Below, piece after piece: positions 1-9,245 of a DNA stretch of 64,000 nt (the first letter of the stretch is position 1; the number at the start of each line of letters is the position of its first letter). The position numbers were made by a program, and so were the translations under genes. The notes below the pieces were generated by a model, which worked only from the letters and a program-made list of their open reading frames with translations, made no database searches and was not told the origin of the DNA. Origin of the DNA: Bin55 sp965205965 (GTDB lineage Bacteria > Pseudomonadota > Gammaproteobacteria > Pseudomonadales > Azotimanducaceae); contig CBDBHT010000008.1 of NCBI GenBank assembly GCA_965205965.1, positions 1,302,001-1,366,000 of the forward strand, written 5' to 3'.

Positions 1-185
1 TGACGATTCCGCCAGTCTTCACGCTCGCAAATCCCCCGAGCCAGGGACCACCGAGTCGCCGACGGATCCCTCGACTTCTCCTTGAACCAAGCCAGCGAAG
101 CCTCGCCAAAATGTCTCAGACCCAATTGCATGCAAATATAGTAAACATCACCCCCTCTCTTGTCAAGTATGTCCAATTGCAAGGG
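1..185. other. Unassigned edge sequence
   Basis: I recognise no gene here. It abuts the truncated end of a reversed IS1380-A fragment at about 186, so it may be the far side of a deletion or insertion junction. The reading frames crossing it are short and resemble no family I know. Confidence 0.4.
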
Positions 186-384
186 ACGGGTCCCGGTGGT
201 CCGTGAAACATGCCGAGGCGCGCTCGAACAGCTGGACCTGCTCGGCCACCATCATCAGCAGTGCCGAGCCCCCGTTGGAACTCAGCTCGCCTCCACTGCA
301 GTCCACCTCCATCCGCCCCGGACGGACCCCTTTCGCCATCCGACGCACCAACCGGTCCGCGCCGCGCTTTTGCTTGCTCTTCAT
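186..384 (-). pseudogene. IS1380-A transposase, N-terminal fragment
   Basis: Reading leftward from an ATG at 384, the product starts MKSKQKRGADRLVRRMAKG and continues through the SSNGGSALLMM stretch found at the N-terminus of IS1380-family transposases. It matches the copy starting at 4603 residue for residue apart from a few substitutions. After about 65 codons, near CFTDHRDP, homology stops at about 186, so none of the catalytic core remains. It cannot make a functional transposase. Confidence 0.85.
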
Positions 385-945
385 CCCGTACCCTCCTCCA
401 TCCGGCCCCATCGCCCGCGTTGCGCCCACCGTTCGGCCAGCGTGGCCGCATATCCCGGACGCCCCTTCCAGAACACCCACCGGAACATGCACAGTACGAC
501 CACCAGCGTGTTCAGCACGCGCCGCCGCCGCTGCCAGAGCCGGACCCAAGCATCCTCCGGGGCCAAGACGGCTGCCGGCGACCTGCAGGACCCCAATCGA
601 TCCCGACCCTTCGGCGTGAACCAGCCCAGATGACTACACAGGGTGGACGCCAACTCATGGCGGCTCAGTGCCGAAAACCGTGCCACCGTCTTCTGAAGGT
701 CCACCATCCAACGGCGGGTCCGCCGCGTGCCACCCAAGGTGGTCGACTTCAAGTTCTCGATTCGGAAATCCATCACGTTGGCACCAGAGACCATCTAACC
801 AAGCGTAGATTGCCATACCCCATGCCAAAACGCAAGTGTTTTTTTGCAGAACCCCCAAAAAATCGAATATGTTCCCGTATATCAACCGGTGACACGACAT
901 CCTCAAAGACCGGGATCCCTTTCCGTGTTCATCCGCATGCCATGG
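385..945 (-). pseudogene. Gutted DruA-IS4 element remnant
   Basis: The minus strand encodes the DruA-IS4 leader (FRIENLKSTTLGGTRRTRR, then the HLGWFTPKGRDRLGSC stretch). It then jumps from GSC directly to APEDAWVRLWQRRRRVLNTL, which lies ~250 codons further on in the better copy at 58.2-60.5 kb. The DUF4338 core and the IS4 catalytic residues are therefore deleted. The element's 5' end is still visible near 935-950 as a variant of CAATGGCATTCGG. The same deletion is present in the right arm at 4031-4602, so it predates duplication of the arm. Confidence 0.75.
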
Positions 946-1366
946 CAGCCACCGGGGGCGAAACCTCCCGACCAGTCGGGGAGCGTTCGGGCCTCGTCAA
1001 GACCAGAACCCAGGGGCGTGCGATAGGGACGTCCGCCGCATGCTCACCCGCATGGCTCATCATCCAGTCGAAAACAGCATCTTGCACGGGATGCGCCGCT
1101 TTGCACGCCGATCGTGGCGGTCCGCAAAACGGGCCCAGGCGCATGCTACAAGTCCGCACCGCTTCCGCCAGCATCGCACTCAGCACCGAACGCGCACCGC
1201 TTCCGTCCGACCCGAACGCACCCCTTTCGCCATCCAACGCACCCATCCGTCCGAACGCACCCCGCTATCATCCCCTTCCCCCCGGCAAAGCCCAACCAAC
1301 TTCGTGGTATCAACAACTTACACGCACATACATCGCACCCAAGCCATCCATTATGAGAAATAAGGG
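946..1366 (-). mobile_element. IS1380-A terminal/MITE-A-like segment
   Basis: The outer end reads CCCTTATTTCTCATAA on the minus strand and is followed inward by sequence matching the complete 320-bp MITE-A at 60958-61277. That includes a decayed MAKGV...GR block from the IS1380 transposase N-terminus and a degenerate copy of the IS1380 3' end. It carries no intact gene. Confidence 0.7.
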
Positions 1367-1368
1367 CT

Positions 1369-1699
1369 AGGGAACATCGCCTGCGGATGAAGCCCACGAA
1401 CATGCTGGAGCGGTACAACGAGGAGCTCCGTCGGCGCACGCGTGTCGTCAGGATCTTCCCGAACGCGGAGTCCTGTCTGCGTCTGATCTTGGCACTTGCG
1501 GCGGAGACCCATGAGCGGTGGCTGACGGGGCAGCGTTATCTATATGGCCGGATCGGCGTGGTTCGCGCATCCGAACCGGAATCCGAGACATGGCAGGAGG
1601 CGGCATGAAACGCCCGAAAATTTCGCGCCGAGCGGAGACCCGCCCATATGGGCGGGTCTCCGCTCCCACCAGAAATTGCAGAAGATTCTTGACACAACT
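1369..1699 (+). mobile_element. IS256 3' fragment (IS256-1)
   Basis: This is the last ~330 bp of the IS256 copy seen at 28525-29998. It encodes the transposase C-terminus (MKPTNMLERYNEELRRRTRV through SETWQEAA, stop at 1608), then a 34-bp perfect palindrome and the terminal sequence ending GACACAAC at 1699. The 5' side is cut at the junction with the inverted-repeat arm. The 3' side lies directly against a truncated phoX, so this IS or a deletion next to it removed the phoX promoter and N-terminus. Confidence 0.88.
1631..1664. terminator. 34-bp perfect palindrome at the IS256 3' end
   Basis: A perfect palindrome centred on CCCATATGGG, starting AGCGGAGACC and ending GGTCTCCGCT, lies 22 bp after the transposase stop codon. 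An identical copy is at 29931-29964. As RNA it would form a long GC-rich hairpin, but there is no following U-run, so it is not a classical intrinsic terminator. It may block transcription into or out of the element; that role is inferred. Confidence 0.55.
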
Positions 1700-2345
1700 T
1701 ATACATGTCAATACCCCTGTCAAGTTTGGTGGCCCGGCTGCAAATAGTGACCTGCTACTGACACCAGCTGGAAATAAACCGCAAGGAACATTGAACAACT
1801 GCTCAAGTGGCTTCACTCCATGGGCAACCTATCTGACATGTGAGGAAAATTTCAGCGGATATTTTGGGGTTCAGAAAAATACAGCATGGCAGTCCAGTGA
1901 ATCGGAAGATCGCTATGGATTTAATGCCATGGGGTTGGGTTATTTTTGGCATCGATTTGGCCCACGTTTCGATCTTTCTAATCCCGGCTACTTGAACGAA
2001 TCGAATCGCTTCGGCTGGATTGTAGAAATTGATCCTTTCGATGTAAATCAAGTTCCGGTCAAACGTACTGCTCTCGGCCGCTTCAAACACGAAGGGGCAG
2101 CCGTTACTGTCGGTAAAGGAGGGCGCATCGTTGTCTATATGGGTGACGACCAACAGTTCGACTATATCTATAAATTCGTTTCGGACAAGGATTGGCAGGC
2201 CATGCGACGCAAAAGACGATCGCCGTTAGATCATGGAAAACTTTATGTTGCTCGTTTCAACGATGATGACACGGGAGATTGGCTTGAGCTATCCCATGAC
2301 AATCCAAAACTGAAAGAGCATTTCTCAGATCAAGCGGAAATTCTA
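1700..2345 (+). pseudogene. phoX: PhoX-type alkaline phosphatase, 5'-truncated first piece
   Basis: PhoX proteins are Tat-exported, Ca/Fe-dependent periplasmic phosphatases of the DUF839 family. The frame here reads through GTLNNCSSGFTPWATYLTCE, NRFGWIVEIDP, KRTALGRFKHEGAAV and VVYMGDDQQFDYIYKFVS, all characteristic PhoX blocks. The start, the Tat signal and the first ~150-200 residues are missing because IS256 DNA abuts at 1699. The frame runs to CTA at 2343-2345, where IS630-1 is inserted. The gene resumes as GTC TAT GCG CGA C at 3579-3591 and again at 9246. Joined, these read ILVYARLAADKA in frame, as expected for PhoX. Confidence 0.92.
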
Positions 2346-3576
2346 GTAGGCTACCAGTTCTAATAATACGTGTTTATAATAGTGGATTGGAAGGGGTTCT
2401 GGGATCAGGAGGGTTCGATGCCGAAGAAATACATGGTGGAGTTAGCTCAGGATGAGCGGGATGAGTTGGAAGCGGTGCTGAAGTCGAGCACGCGTCGTGC
2501 GGTGTCGGCGACGAAGCTGCAGCGTGCACGGATTCTGCTAGCCGTGGATCAGGGGGGTGCTGGCCCGGCACTGACGGACGTGCAGGTGGTGGATGCGCTG
2601 GGGGTGACGGAGCGGACCTGCCAGCACGTGCGTCGGCGGGCGGTGGAGCAGGGTCCGATGAAGGCTCTGGAGCGTAGGCCTCGGCCGTTGCCTCCGGTGC
2701 CGAAGAAGCTGGACGGGGAGAAGGAAGCACGTCTGGTTCAGGTGGCCTGTTCGGTTCCACCGGAAGGCCGCGTTCGGTGGACCGTGAAGCTGCTGGCAGA
2801 AGAGCTGGTGCGACTTGAAGTGGTCGAATCGATTTGCGGGGAGACCGTGCGGCAGGCGTTAAAAAAAACGAATTGAAACCATGGCGGCGGGACATGTGGT
2901 GCATTCCGAAGCAGCAAAGCCATCATTTCGTGGCCGGCATGGAGCGGGTGCTTAAGGTATACCGGCGGCCGTACGACCCGCGGCATCCGGTGGTGTGCAT
3001 GGACGAGATGAGCAAGCAGCTCGTGTCGGAAGTCCGCGAGAAGTTACCGGTACGCCCCGGGTCGCCGGAGAAGTACGACGCCCACTACCTCCGCCGGGGA
3101 GAATGCACGGTGTGGATGTTCGGCGAGCCGCTGTCCGGCTGGCGGAGAGTGGCTGTCACCAAACGGCGCACGACGTTGGATTGGGCGAAGCAAGTGCGCG
3201 CACTGGCGAATCTGCCGCGTTCCCGGGATGCGGAAAGCATCACGCTGGTGTGCGACAACTTGAACACCCACAGCGGTGACTCGTTCTACGCCGCGTTCCC
3301 GGCGGCCGAAGCCAGTCGGCTGAACGACCGCATCCACCTGGCGCACACGCCGAAACACGGGAGCTGGCTGAACGTTGCGGAACTGGAGTTCAGTGCGTTG
3401 CACCGCCAGTGCCTGGATCGCCGGATCGAGAGCAGGGCTTTGGTCACGTCGGAAACGGCGGCCTGGGCCAAGGAGCGCAATCGCGAACAGACCGGGGTCG
3501 ACTGGCAGCTCAGCGTCGACGATGCGCGCACCAAACTGAAGCATCTATACCCGAAAATTAAAACCAGTTAAACTAC
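2346..3576 (+). mobile_element. IS630-1, complete copy inserted in phoX
   Basis: The element begins GTAGGCTACC and ends ...AACTAC (inverted start GTAGTTTAAC). It is flanked by CTA on the left and TAG on the right, meaning a TA duplication inside a CTAG target. IS630 elements are known to prefer TA within CTAG. The length of ~1231 bp is typical. Two overlapping frames encode the transposase. Excising it together with IS630-2 restores the phoX frame. Confidence 0.95.
2418..3571 (+). CDS. IS630-family transposase, two frames joined by -1 frameshift
   Basis: ORF A starts at ATG 2418 (MPKKYMVELAQDERDELE) and ends at TGA 2876. It carries the helix-turn-helix region (VTERTCQHVRRRAV). ORF B is in the -1 frame, overlaps it, and runs to 3571. 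ORF B contains the DDE catalytic motifs VVCMDEMSKQL, LVCDNLNTHSG and KHGSWLNVAELEFSAL. The frames overlap at an A8 run (2861-2868), the classic slippery site for IS630 programmed -1 frameshifting, which would give a fusion of about 380 aa. All catalytic acidic residues are present, so this copy may be active. A second complete copy encodes near-identical proteins at 8100-9238. Confidence 0.92.
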
Positions 3577-3578
3577 TA

Positions 3579-3591
3579 GTCTATGCGCGAC
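3579..3591 (+). pseudogene. phoX: Short phoX remnant between two IS630 copies
   Basis: Thirteen bases of phoX are stranded here (codons for V Y A R and the first base of a Leu codon). They lie between the right TA duplication of IS630-1 and the left TA of IS630-2. They show that two CTAG sites in the original gene were hit independently. Confidence 0.88.
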
Positions 3592-3611
3592 TAGTAGGCT
3601 ACCCGTTCTAA

Positions 3612-4801
3612 CCCTTATTTCTCATAATGGATGGCTTGGGTGCGATGTATGTGCGTGTAAGTTGTTGATACCACGAAGTTGGTTGGACTTTGCCGGGGGG
3701 AAGGGGATGGTAGCGGGGTGCGTTCGGACGGATGGGTGCGTTGGATGGCGAAAGGGGTGCGTTCGGGTCGGACGGAAGCGGGGCGCGTGCGGTGCTGAGT
3801 GCGATGCTGGCGGAAGCGGTGCGGACGTGTAGCATGCGCTTGGGCCCGTTTTGCGGACCGCCACGACCGGCGTGCAAAGCGGCGCATCCCGTGCAAGATG
3901 CTGTTGTCGACTGGATGATGAGCCATGTGGGTGAGCATGCGGCGAACGCCCCTATCGCACGCCCTTGGGTCCTGGTCTTGACGAGACCCGAACGCTCCCC
4001 GACTGTCGGGAGGTTTCGCCCCCGGTGGCTGCGATGGCATGCGGATGAACGGAAAGGGATCCCGGTCTTTGAGGATGTCGTGTCACCGGTTGATATACGG
4101 GAACATATTCGATGTTTTGGGGGTTCTTCAAAAAAACACTTGCGTTTTGGCATGGGTTATGGCAATCTACGCTTGGTTAGATAGTCTCTGGTGCCAACGT
4201 GATGGATTTCCGAATCGAGAACTTGAAGTCGACCACCTTGGGTGGCACGCGGCTGACCCGCCGTTGGATGGTGGACCTTCAGAAGACGGTGGCACGGTTT
4301 CCGGCACTGATCCGCCATGAGTTGGCGTCCACCCTGTCGTCCACCCTGTGTAGTCATCTGGGCTGGTTCACGCCGAAGGGTCGGGATCGATTGGGGTCCT
4401 GCAGGTCGCCGGCAGCCGTCTTGGCCCCGGAGGATGCTTTGGTCCGGCTCTGGCAGCGGCGGCGGCGCGTGCTGAACACGCTGGTGGTCGTACTGTGCAT
4501 GTCCCGGTGGGTGTTCTGGAAGGGGCGTCCGGGACATGCGGCCACGCTGGCCGAAGGGTGGGCGCAACGCGGCCGATGGGGCCGGATGGAGGAGGGCACG
4601 GGATGAAGAGCAAGCAAAAGCGCGGCGCGGACCGGTTGGTGCGTCGGATGGCGAAAGGGGTCCGTCCGGGGCGGATGGAGGTGGACTGCAGTGGAGGCGA
4701 TCTGAGTTCCAACGGGGGATCGGCACTGCTGATGATGCTGGCCGAGCAGGTCCGGCTGTTCGAGCGCGCCTCGGAATGTTTCACGGACCACCGGGACCCG
4801 T
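3612..4801 (+). repeat. Right arm of the ~1.2-kb inverted repeat
   Basis: This is the reverse complement of 186-1366. It forms the 5' part of IS1380-A. The two arms flank 2.2 kb holding the IS256 fragment, the first phoX piece and IS630-1, an arrangement prone to inversion or deletion by recombination. Confidence 0.85.
4031..4602 (+). pseudogene. Gutted DruA-IS4 remnant inside IS1380-A
   Basis: It starts with a variant of the DruA-IS4 terminus (ATGGCATGCGG then GGAAAGGGATCC). It encodes the leader from 4202 (DFRIENLKSTTLGGTRLTRR), then the same internal deletion as the left arm, running into WQRRRRVLNTLVVVLC and KGRPGHAATLAEG before ending at TGA 4606, which overlaps the IS1380 transposase start. 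There is an extra in-frame duplication of STL at about 4329-4345. No catalytic residues remain. Confidence 0.75.
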
Positions 4802-5823
4802 CCAAGGTGGCGCATCCGCTAGTGGCGTTGCTGGGGCAGCGGATCTTGGGTCTCGCGCTGGGCTACGAAGATGTGAACGATCACGACGAGCTGCGGCGGG
4901 ACCGGGCTCTGTCCACGGCCATGGGGCGTGTGGAGTGTGCGCGTTCGGACTGCGAGCCGCTGGCCGGCAAAAGCACGCTGAACCGGATGGAGCTGTCGGC
5001 GAACGGGCGGGACCCGGCGAAAGCGCGCCAGATCACCGTGGATTTCGATGCGCTCGACGAGCTGCTCGTGGAGCTGTACCTGGTGTGGGGCGAGCGGGGC
5101 CAGATGCCGAAGCGGCTGGTGCTGGACATCGATGCCACGGACGTGGAACTGCACGGCCGGCAGGAGCACCGGTTCTATCACGGGTACTACCATGAATACT
5201 GCTACCTTCCGCGGCTGGTGTTCTGCAACGGCTGGCCGGTGCGGACGGAATTGCGCACGTCAAGCAGCGATGTGGCGGCGGGCGTGGTGGAGACGGTCGA
5301 GCCGCTCGTGGACCGGCTGCGGAAGCGATTTCCGCAGGTGCCGATCCTGATCCGCGCCGACGGGGCCTACTGCCGCGACGAGTTGATGACGTGGTGCGAG
5401 GCGCGGGGCGTGGATTACGTGCTGGGACTGCCGCGCAATGATCGGCTGAAAGACCGGGCCCAGCCGTTGATGGACGATCTGCGGGACCGGTTGAAGCGGG
5501 ATCCGGACTATGCGCAGCAAGCGGTCCGCGGCTACCAGATCTTCGACTATCGCACGCGCGACAGCTGGAGCCGCGAACGCCGCGTGATCGCCAAGGCCGA
5601 ATGGCTGCCGGGACAACCGGTCGGCAACGCGGACGGGGAACCGGTCGGCAAGGCCGACGGCGGACCGGAGGCCGGCGCGGAAGACTCATGTGCGACGGTC
5701 GGCGAAGCCCGGTACAACAGTCGCTTCGTCGTCACCTCGCTCCAGGAGCCCGACGCGCCAACGGTCTACGAAGAGATGTACTGCGACCGGGGTGAGGCCG
5801 AAAACTGGATCAAGGAACAGAAG

Positions 5824-7504
5824 CAGCAATTCCCCGTATAGCCCCAACCCCGCTATAGGTATGGACTTTGCGCATTGGCTTTCGCAATAATAAAGGCGTA
5901 GGCTTATCGTTTGAGGGTGGATGATAGGTTAATATAGAGTTACCAGACAAACGAGGTATCCAAGGATGGGTGCGTTGAAGTTGCGCAAGGATGTGAGCAA
6001 GCCCGGTTTGCTGCGGGTGGTTCGTGGAGTTTTTGAGGGGGTCGTTGAGGAGGTATGCGGGCGGAAGTTTTCCACCGGCGACTGTCTGATGTCGGGTCTG
6101 GCGGTGTTTCTGGAGAAGCACGCCTCGCTGCTGCAGTTTGATTTAACGAGGCACCGGCACTCGGTGGTGGAAATGAATCTGCGTCGTCTGTACGGTCTGG
6201 CGCAGGTTCCCTGCGACACGACCCTGCGCCGTCGCCTGGATCCGATCTCGCCGGTGCGGTATCGGCGGGCGTTTCAGCAGGTTCTGCAACGCGCCCAGCG
6301 CGGCAAGGTACTGCAGCGGATGTCGGCGTGGCGCGGTCATTATCTGGTAGCCGTGGATGGTACCGGCACCTTTTCCTCCCAGCGGGTTCACGGTCCGTGC
6401 TGTCTGCGGGCCCGGCATCGCAACGGTTCGACCACGTACTCCCATCAGCAGTTGTGTGCGGTGATGGTGCATCCGGATCAGCGGCAGGTGCTGCCGATGG
6501 CGATAGAAGCGGTTTGCAACGGGGATGGCTCGACGAAGAACGACTGCGAGCGGGGTGCTTGGGCCCGGCTAGTTCCGGTCCTGGCTTCGCTTTATCGGCG
6601 CATGAAGCTGATCGTGATTGCCGATGGGCTGTTCTCGCAGGGTCCCCAGATCCGGCTGCTTCAGGAGCATGGACTGCGCTTTCTGCTGGTGGCTCGGGCG
6701 GGCGACCATCCGCATCTGCAGGCTCAGCTGGATCGTTCCGATGCGCCCTGGTTTGCAGATCCCTCGCCCGAAGGGCAGGAGCGGGATCGCCAGCTGCGCG
6801 TGGTGCCGGAGGCGGAACTGAATGCTGCGAACCCTGACCTGAAGGTCCAGGTGCTGCAGAGCTCGGAGCGGCGTGGCTCCGGCGAGGATGCGCGGCGGGC
6901 GTTCACCTGGGTCACCGATCTGCCGCTCAATCCGCATAACGCCAGCGAACTGGCCCGCGCGGCTCGCAGTCGCTGGAAGATCGAGAACGAGACCTTCAAC
7001 ACGCTGAAGAACGTCCAGTACCTGGAACACAACTTCGGACACGGAACCCAGCACCTGTCGGATACTTTCGCTGCGCTGATGCTGCTGGCGTTCCTGATCG
7101 ACCAGCTGCTGGAAATGGCCTGCCCCGTCATGAAGCAAATCTTCGCCAAGTGCTATACCCGAACCGCAACGTGGGAACGTCTGCGCAGCAGTTTCTGTGC
7201 GGTAGCCTTCCGCAACTGGCAGGAACTGTACGGCCACGCCCTCGGGATCTACACCGTGTACCTCGCCTACGATACGTCCTGACGGCCGACCGCCTCTCCA
7301 GCTGCTCGATGAAGAAGGGATCGGGACGTCGTCCCCGAGGCCCCATGCCGCCCTGACGGTCAAGAGACCTGCATATCGATGCCCGGAACCCGTTCCAACG
7401 CACGACGACATGCCGTGCAAACCATCTGAAAACGTCGGTTCCCCGTACCGAAACATGAAAAGACCGACATCAAGCCCAAAATGAAACTATACGGGGAATT
7501 GCTG
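5824..7504 (+). mobile_element. IS-R1, complete copy
   Basis: The ends are CAGCAATTCCCCGTATAG and its inverted counterpart CTATACGGGGAATTGCTG. The length is 1681 bp, flanked by a perfect 9-bp duplication GAACAGAAG. One intact transposase gene lies inside. About 98% of bases appear shared with IS-R2 at 30839-32518, judging by eye. Confidence 0.94.
5966..7282 (+). CDS. IS-R1 transposase (DDE, RWKIENETF group)
   Basis: This 438-aa product is intact. ATG 5966 is preceded by AAGG. The catalytic triad is readable: the Asp in GHYLVAVDGTGTF (~residue 133), the Asp in LIVIADGLFSQGP (~215), and the Glu in SRWKIENETFNTLK (~335). The conserved tail NVQYLEHNFGHGTQHLSD follows. The motif arrangement places it in the RNase H-fold IS4-like/DDE_Tnp_1 superfamily, but the Tyr of the canonical Y-R-E-K signature is absent, so I leave the family unclassified (ISNCY-like). 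Near-identical IS-R2 and the diverged copies at 49.5 kb and 11 kb show a multi-copy, probably recently active family here. Confidence 0.9.
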   Translation: MGALKLRKDVSKPGLLRVVRGVFEGVVEEVCGRKFSTGDCLMSGLAVFLEKHASLLQFDLTRHRHSVVEMNLRRLYGLAQVPCDTTLRRRLDPISPVRYRRAFQQVLQRAQRGKVLQRMSAWRGHYLVAVDGTGTFSSQRVHGPCCLRARHRNGSTTYSHQQLCAVMVHPDQRQVLPMAIEAVCNGDGSTKNDCERGAWARLVPVLASLYRRMKLIVIADGLFSQGPQIRLLQEHGLRFLLVARAGDHPHLQAQLDRSDAPWFADPSPEGQERDRQLRVVPEAELNAANPDLKVQVLQSSERRGSGEDARRAFTWVTDLPLNPHNASELARAARSRWKIENETFNTLKNVQYLEHNFGHGTQHLSDTFAALMLLAFLIDQLLEMACPVMKQIFAKCYTRTATWERLRSSFCAVAFRNWQELYGHALGIYTVYLAYDTS

Positions 7505-8099
7505 GAACAGAAGAACGATCTGTTCCTGGACCGATGCTCCAGCAGCCTCTGGAACGTCAACGCACTCCGGCTCCGGATGAGCGCACTGGCCCATGCCCTT
7601 CATTGCATGATGAAGCGCCGGCTCGAGAACCTTCCGGTATCCGCCATGCTGCGCCGGAGCCGTCCATCGACGCTGCGCAAGTGCCTGTTCCGGATCCCGG
7701 TGCGCGTGACGGTGTCCACGCGGCGGATCCATCTGGCGTTCGGATCCGCCTTCCCGTACTGGAAGGATTTCCGCTTGATCTGGGCCAGCCTGGCACCAAC
7801 GTAAAAGCCCGGTGCAACCGGGTGCATGACGCTGGCGGCGGAGCGCGCCGACCTCCCCGCGCCCGGATGCTCAGCGATTCGCCGTCCCGCCCGCAAAAAG
7901 GCAGGGAAAACACACGCATCCCCGCCCTCCGAAGCCTTTTCAAACTCGCGACGCGACATTCCATGCCCCGTACCCCACGCATCCCGTGAAAAACATCATT
8001 TTCGACTTGGTTATGAGAAATCCGGGCTAACAATACGTGTTTATAATAGTGGAGTGGAAGGGGTTCTGGGATCAGGAGGATCAGATTCCGAAGAAATAC

Positions 8100-9238
8100 A
8101 TGGTGGAGTTAGCTCAGGATGAGCGGGATGAGTTGGAAGCGGTGCTGAAGTCGAGCACGCGTCGTGCGGTGTCGGCGACGAAGCTGCAGCGTGCACGGAT
8201 TCTACTGGCTGTGGATCAGGGGGTCGCTGGCCCGGCACTGACGGACGGGCAGGTGGTGGATGCGCTGGGGGTGACGGAGCGGACCTGCCAGCACGTGCGT
8301 CGGCGGGCGGTGGAGCAGGGTCCGATGGTGGCTCTGGAGCGCAGGCCTCGGCCGTTGCCTCCGGTGCCGAAGAAGCTGGATGGGGAGAAGGAAGCGCGTC
8401 TGGTTCAGGTGGCCTGTTCGGTTCCACCGGAAGGCCGCGTTCGGTGGACCGTGAAGATGCTGGCGGAAGAGCTGGTGCGGCTTGAAGTGGTCGAATCGAT
8501 TTGCGAGGAGACCGTGCGGCAGGCGTTAAAAAAAACGAATTGAAACCGTGGCGGCGGGAAATGTGGTGCATTCCGAAGCAGCAAAGCCATCATTTCGTGG
8601 CCGGCATGGAGCGGGTGCTCAAGGTATACCAGCGGCCGTACGACCCGCGGCATCCGGTGGTGTGCATGGACGAGATGAGCAAGCAGCTCGTGGCGGAAGT
8701 CCGCGAGAAGTTGCCAGTACGCCCCGGGTCGCCGGAGAAGTACGACGCCCACTACCTCCGCCGGGGAGAATGCACGGTGTGGATGTTCGGCGAGCCGCTG
8801 TCCGGCTGGCGGAGAGTGGCTGTCACCAAACGGCGCACGACGTTGGATTGGGCGCAGCAAGTGCGCGCACTGGCGAATCTGCCGCGTTACCGGGATGCGG
8901 AAAGCATCACGCTGGTGTGCGACAACTTGAACACCCACAGCGGTGACTCGTTCTACGCCGCGTTCCCGGCGGCCGAAGCCAGTCGGCTGAACGACCGCAT
9001 CCACCTGGTGCACACGCCGAAACACGGGAGCTGGCTGAACGTTGCGGAACTGGAGTTCAGTGCGTTGCACCGCCAGTGCCTGGATCGCCGGATCGAGAGC
9101 AGGGCTTTGGTCACGTCGGAAACGGCGGCCTGGGCCAAGGAGCGCAATCGCGAACAGACCGGGGTCGACTGGCAGCTCAGCGTCGACGATGCGCGCACCA
9201 AACTGAAGCATCTATACCCGAAAATTAAAACCAGTTAA
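8100..9238 (+). CDS. IS630-2 transposase (two frames, A8 slippery run)
   Basis: ORF A ends at TGA 8543. ORF B (8501-9238) holds MDEMSKQL, CDNLNTHSG and GSWLNVAELEFSAL, the DDE residues of IS630. The A8 run at 8527-8534 lies in the overlap and would allow -1 frameshifting. Unlike IS630-1, the codon matching its ATG is ATT (QIPKKYM), so initiation must use ATT at 8085 or the next ATG at 8100. That may lower expression. Otherwise the catalytic core is intact and differs from IS630-1 by only a few residues. Confidence 0.87.
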
Positions 9239-9245
9239 ACTACTA

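Larger units (their letters stand above)
186..1366 (-). repeat. Left arm of a ~1.2-kb inverted repeat (reversed IS1380-A composite)
   Basis: This segment is the reverse complement of about 3612-4801, with scattered substitutions and small indels. From right to left it holds an IS1380-A end (CCCTTATTTCTCATAA read on the minus strand, ending at 1366), a MITE-like stretch, a gutted DruA-IS4 remnant, and the first ~65 codons of the IS1380-A transposase. The same internal IS4 remnant is in both arms, so they are two opposite copies of one already-composite IS1380 element. This copy is cut off at about 186. CTAG follows its outer end at 1367-1370. Confidence 0.85.
4603..7804 (+). pseudogene. IS1380-family transposase split by IS-R1
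   Basis: The start is ATG 4603 (MKSKQKRGAD), preceded by GGAGG nine bases upstream. Family blocks include LALGYEDVNDHDELRRDRAL, LVLDIDATDVELHG (first Asp), FYHGYYHEYCYLPRLVFCNG, ILIRADGAYCRDELM (second Asp) and YCDRGEAENWIKEQK (Glu). After codon AAG at 5821-5823 the gene is split by IS-R1. It resumes at 7514 with NDLFLDRC and ends at TAA 7804. The 9-bp duplication GAACAGAAG (5815-5823, 7505-7513) marks the insertion, and removing one copy plus IS-R1 restores one frame of ~500 codons. Apart from the insertion the gene looks undamaged. Confidence 0.92.
3612..8026 (+). mobile_element. IS1380-A composite inserted in IS630-2
   Basis: Terminal inverted repeats are CCCTTATTTCTCATAA on the left and, inverted, CCCGGATTTCTCATAA on the right. 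The flanking 4-bp duplication is CTAA at 3608-3611 and 8027-8030. Inside, in order, are a MITE-A-like segment (3612-~3940), an unassigned ~90 bp, a gutted DruA-IS4 remnant (4031-4602) and the IS1380 transposase (4603-7804) split by IS-R1. The 220 bp after the transposase stop hold only the element's 3' end. Confidence 0.9.
3594..9243 (+). mobile_element. IS630-2, complete ends, filled by IS1380-A
   Basis: The left end GTAGGCTACCCGTTCTAA (3594-3611) is interrupted at CTAA by the whole IS1380-A element. The IS630 sequence resumes at 8027 as CTAACAATACGTG, so CTAA is duplicated. The right end ...AACTAC is at 9243, followed by TAG. The outer flanks are again CTA and TAG in phoX. Without its cargo the element is about 1.23 kb. 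Confidence 0.93.

Noticed and set aside
160..1370. A 386-codon plus-strand frame and overlapping neighbours across 210-1370
   Set aside because: They are Pro/Arg/Ser-rich shadows opposite IS1380 and DruA-IS4 remnants that are recognisable on the minus strand.
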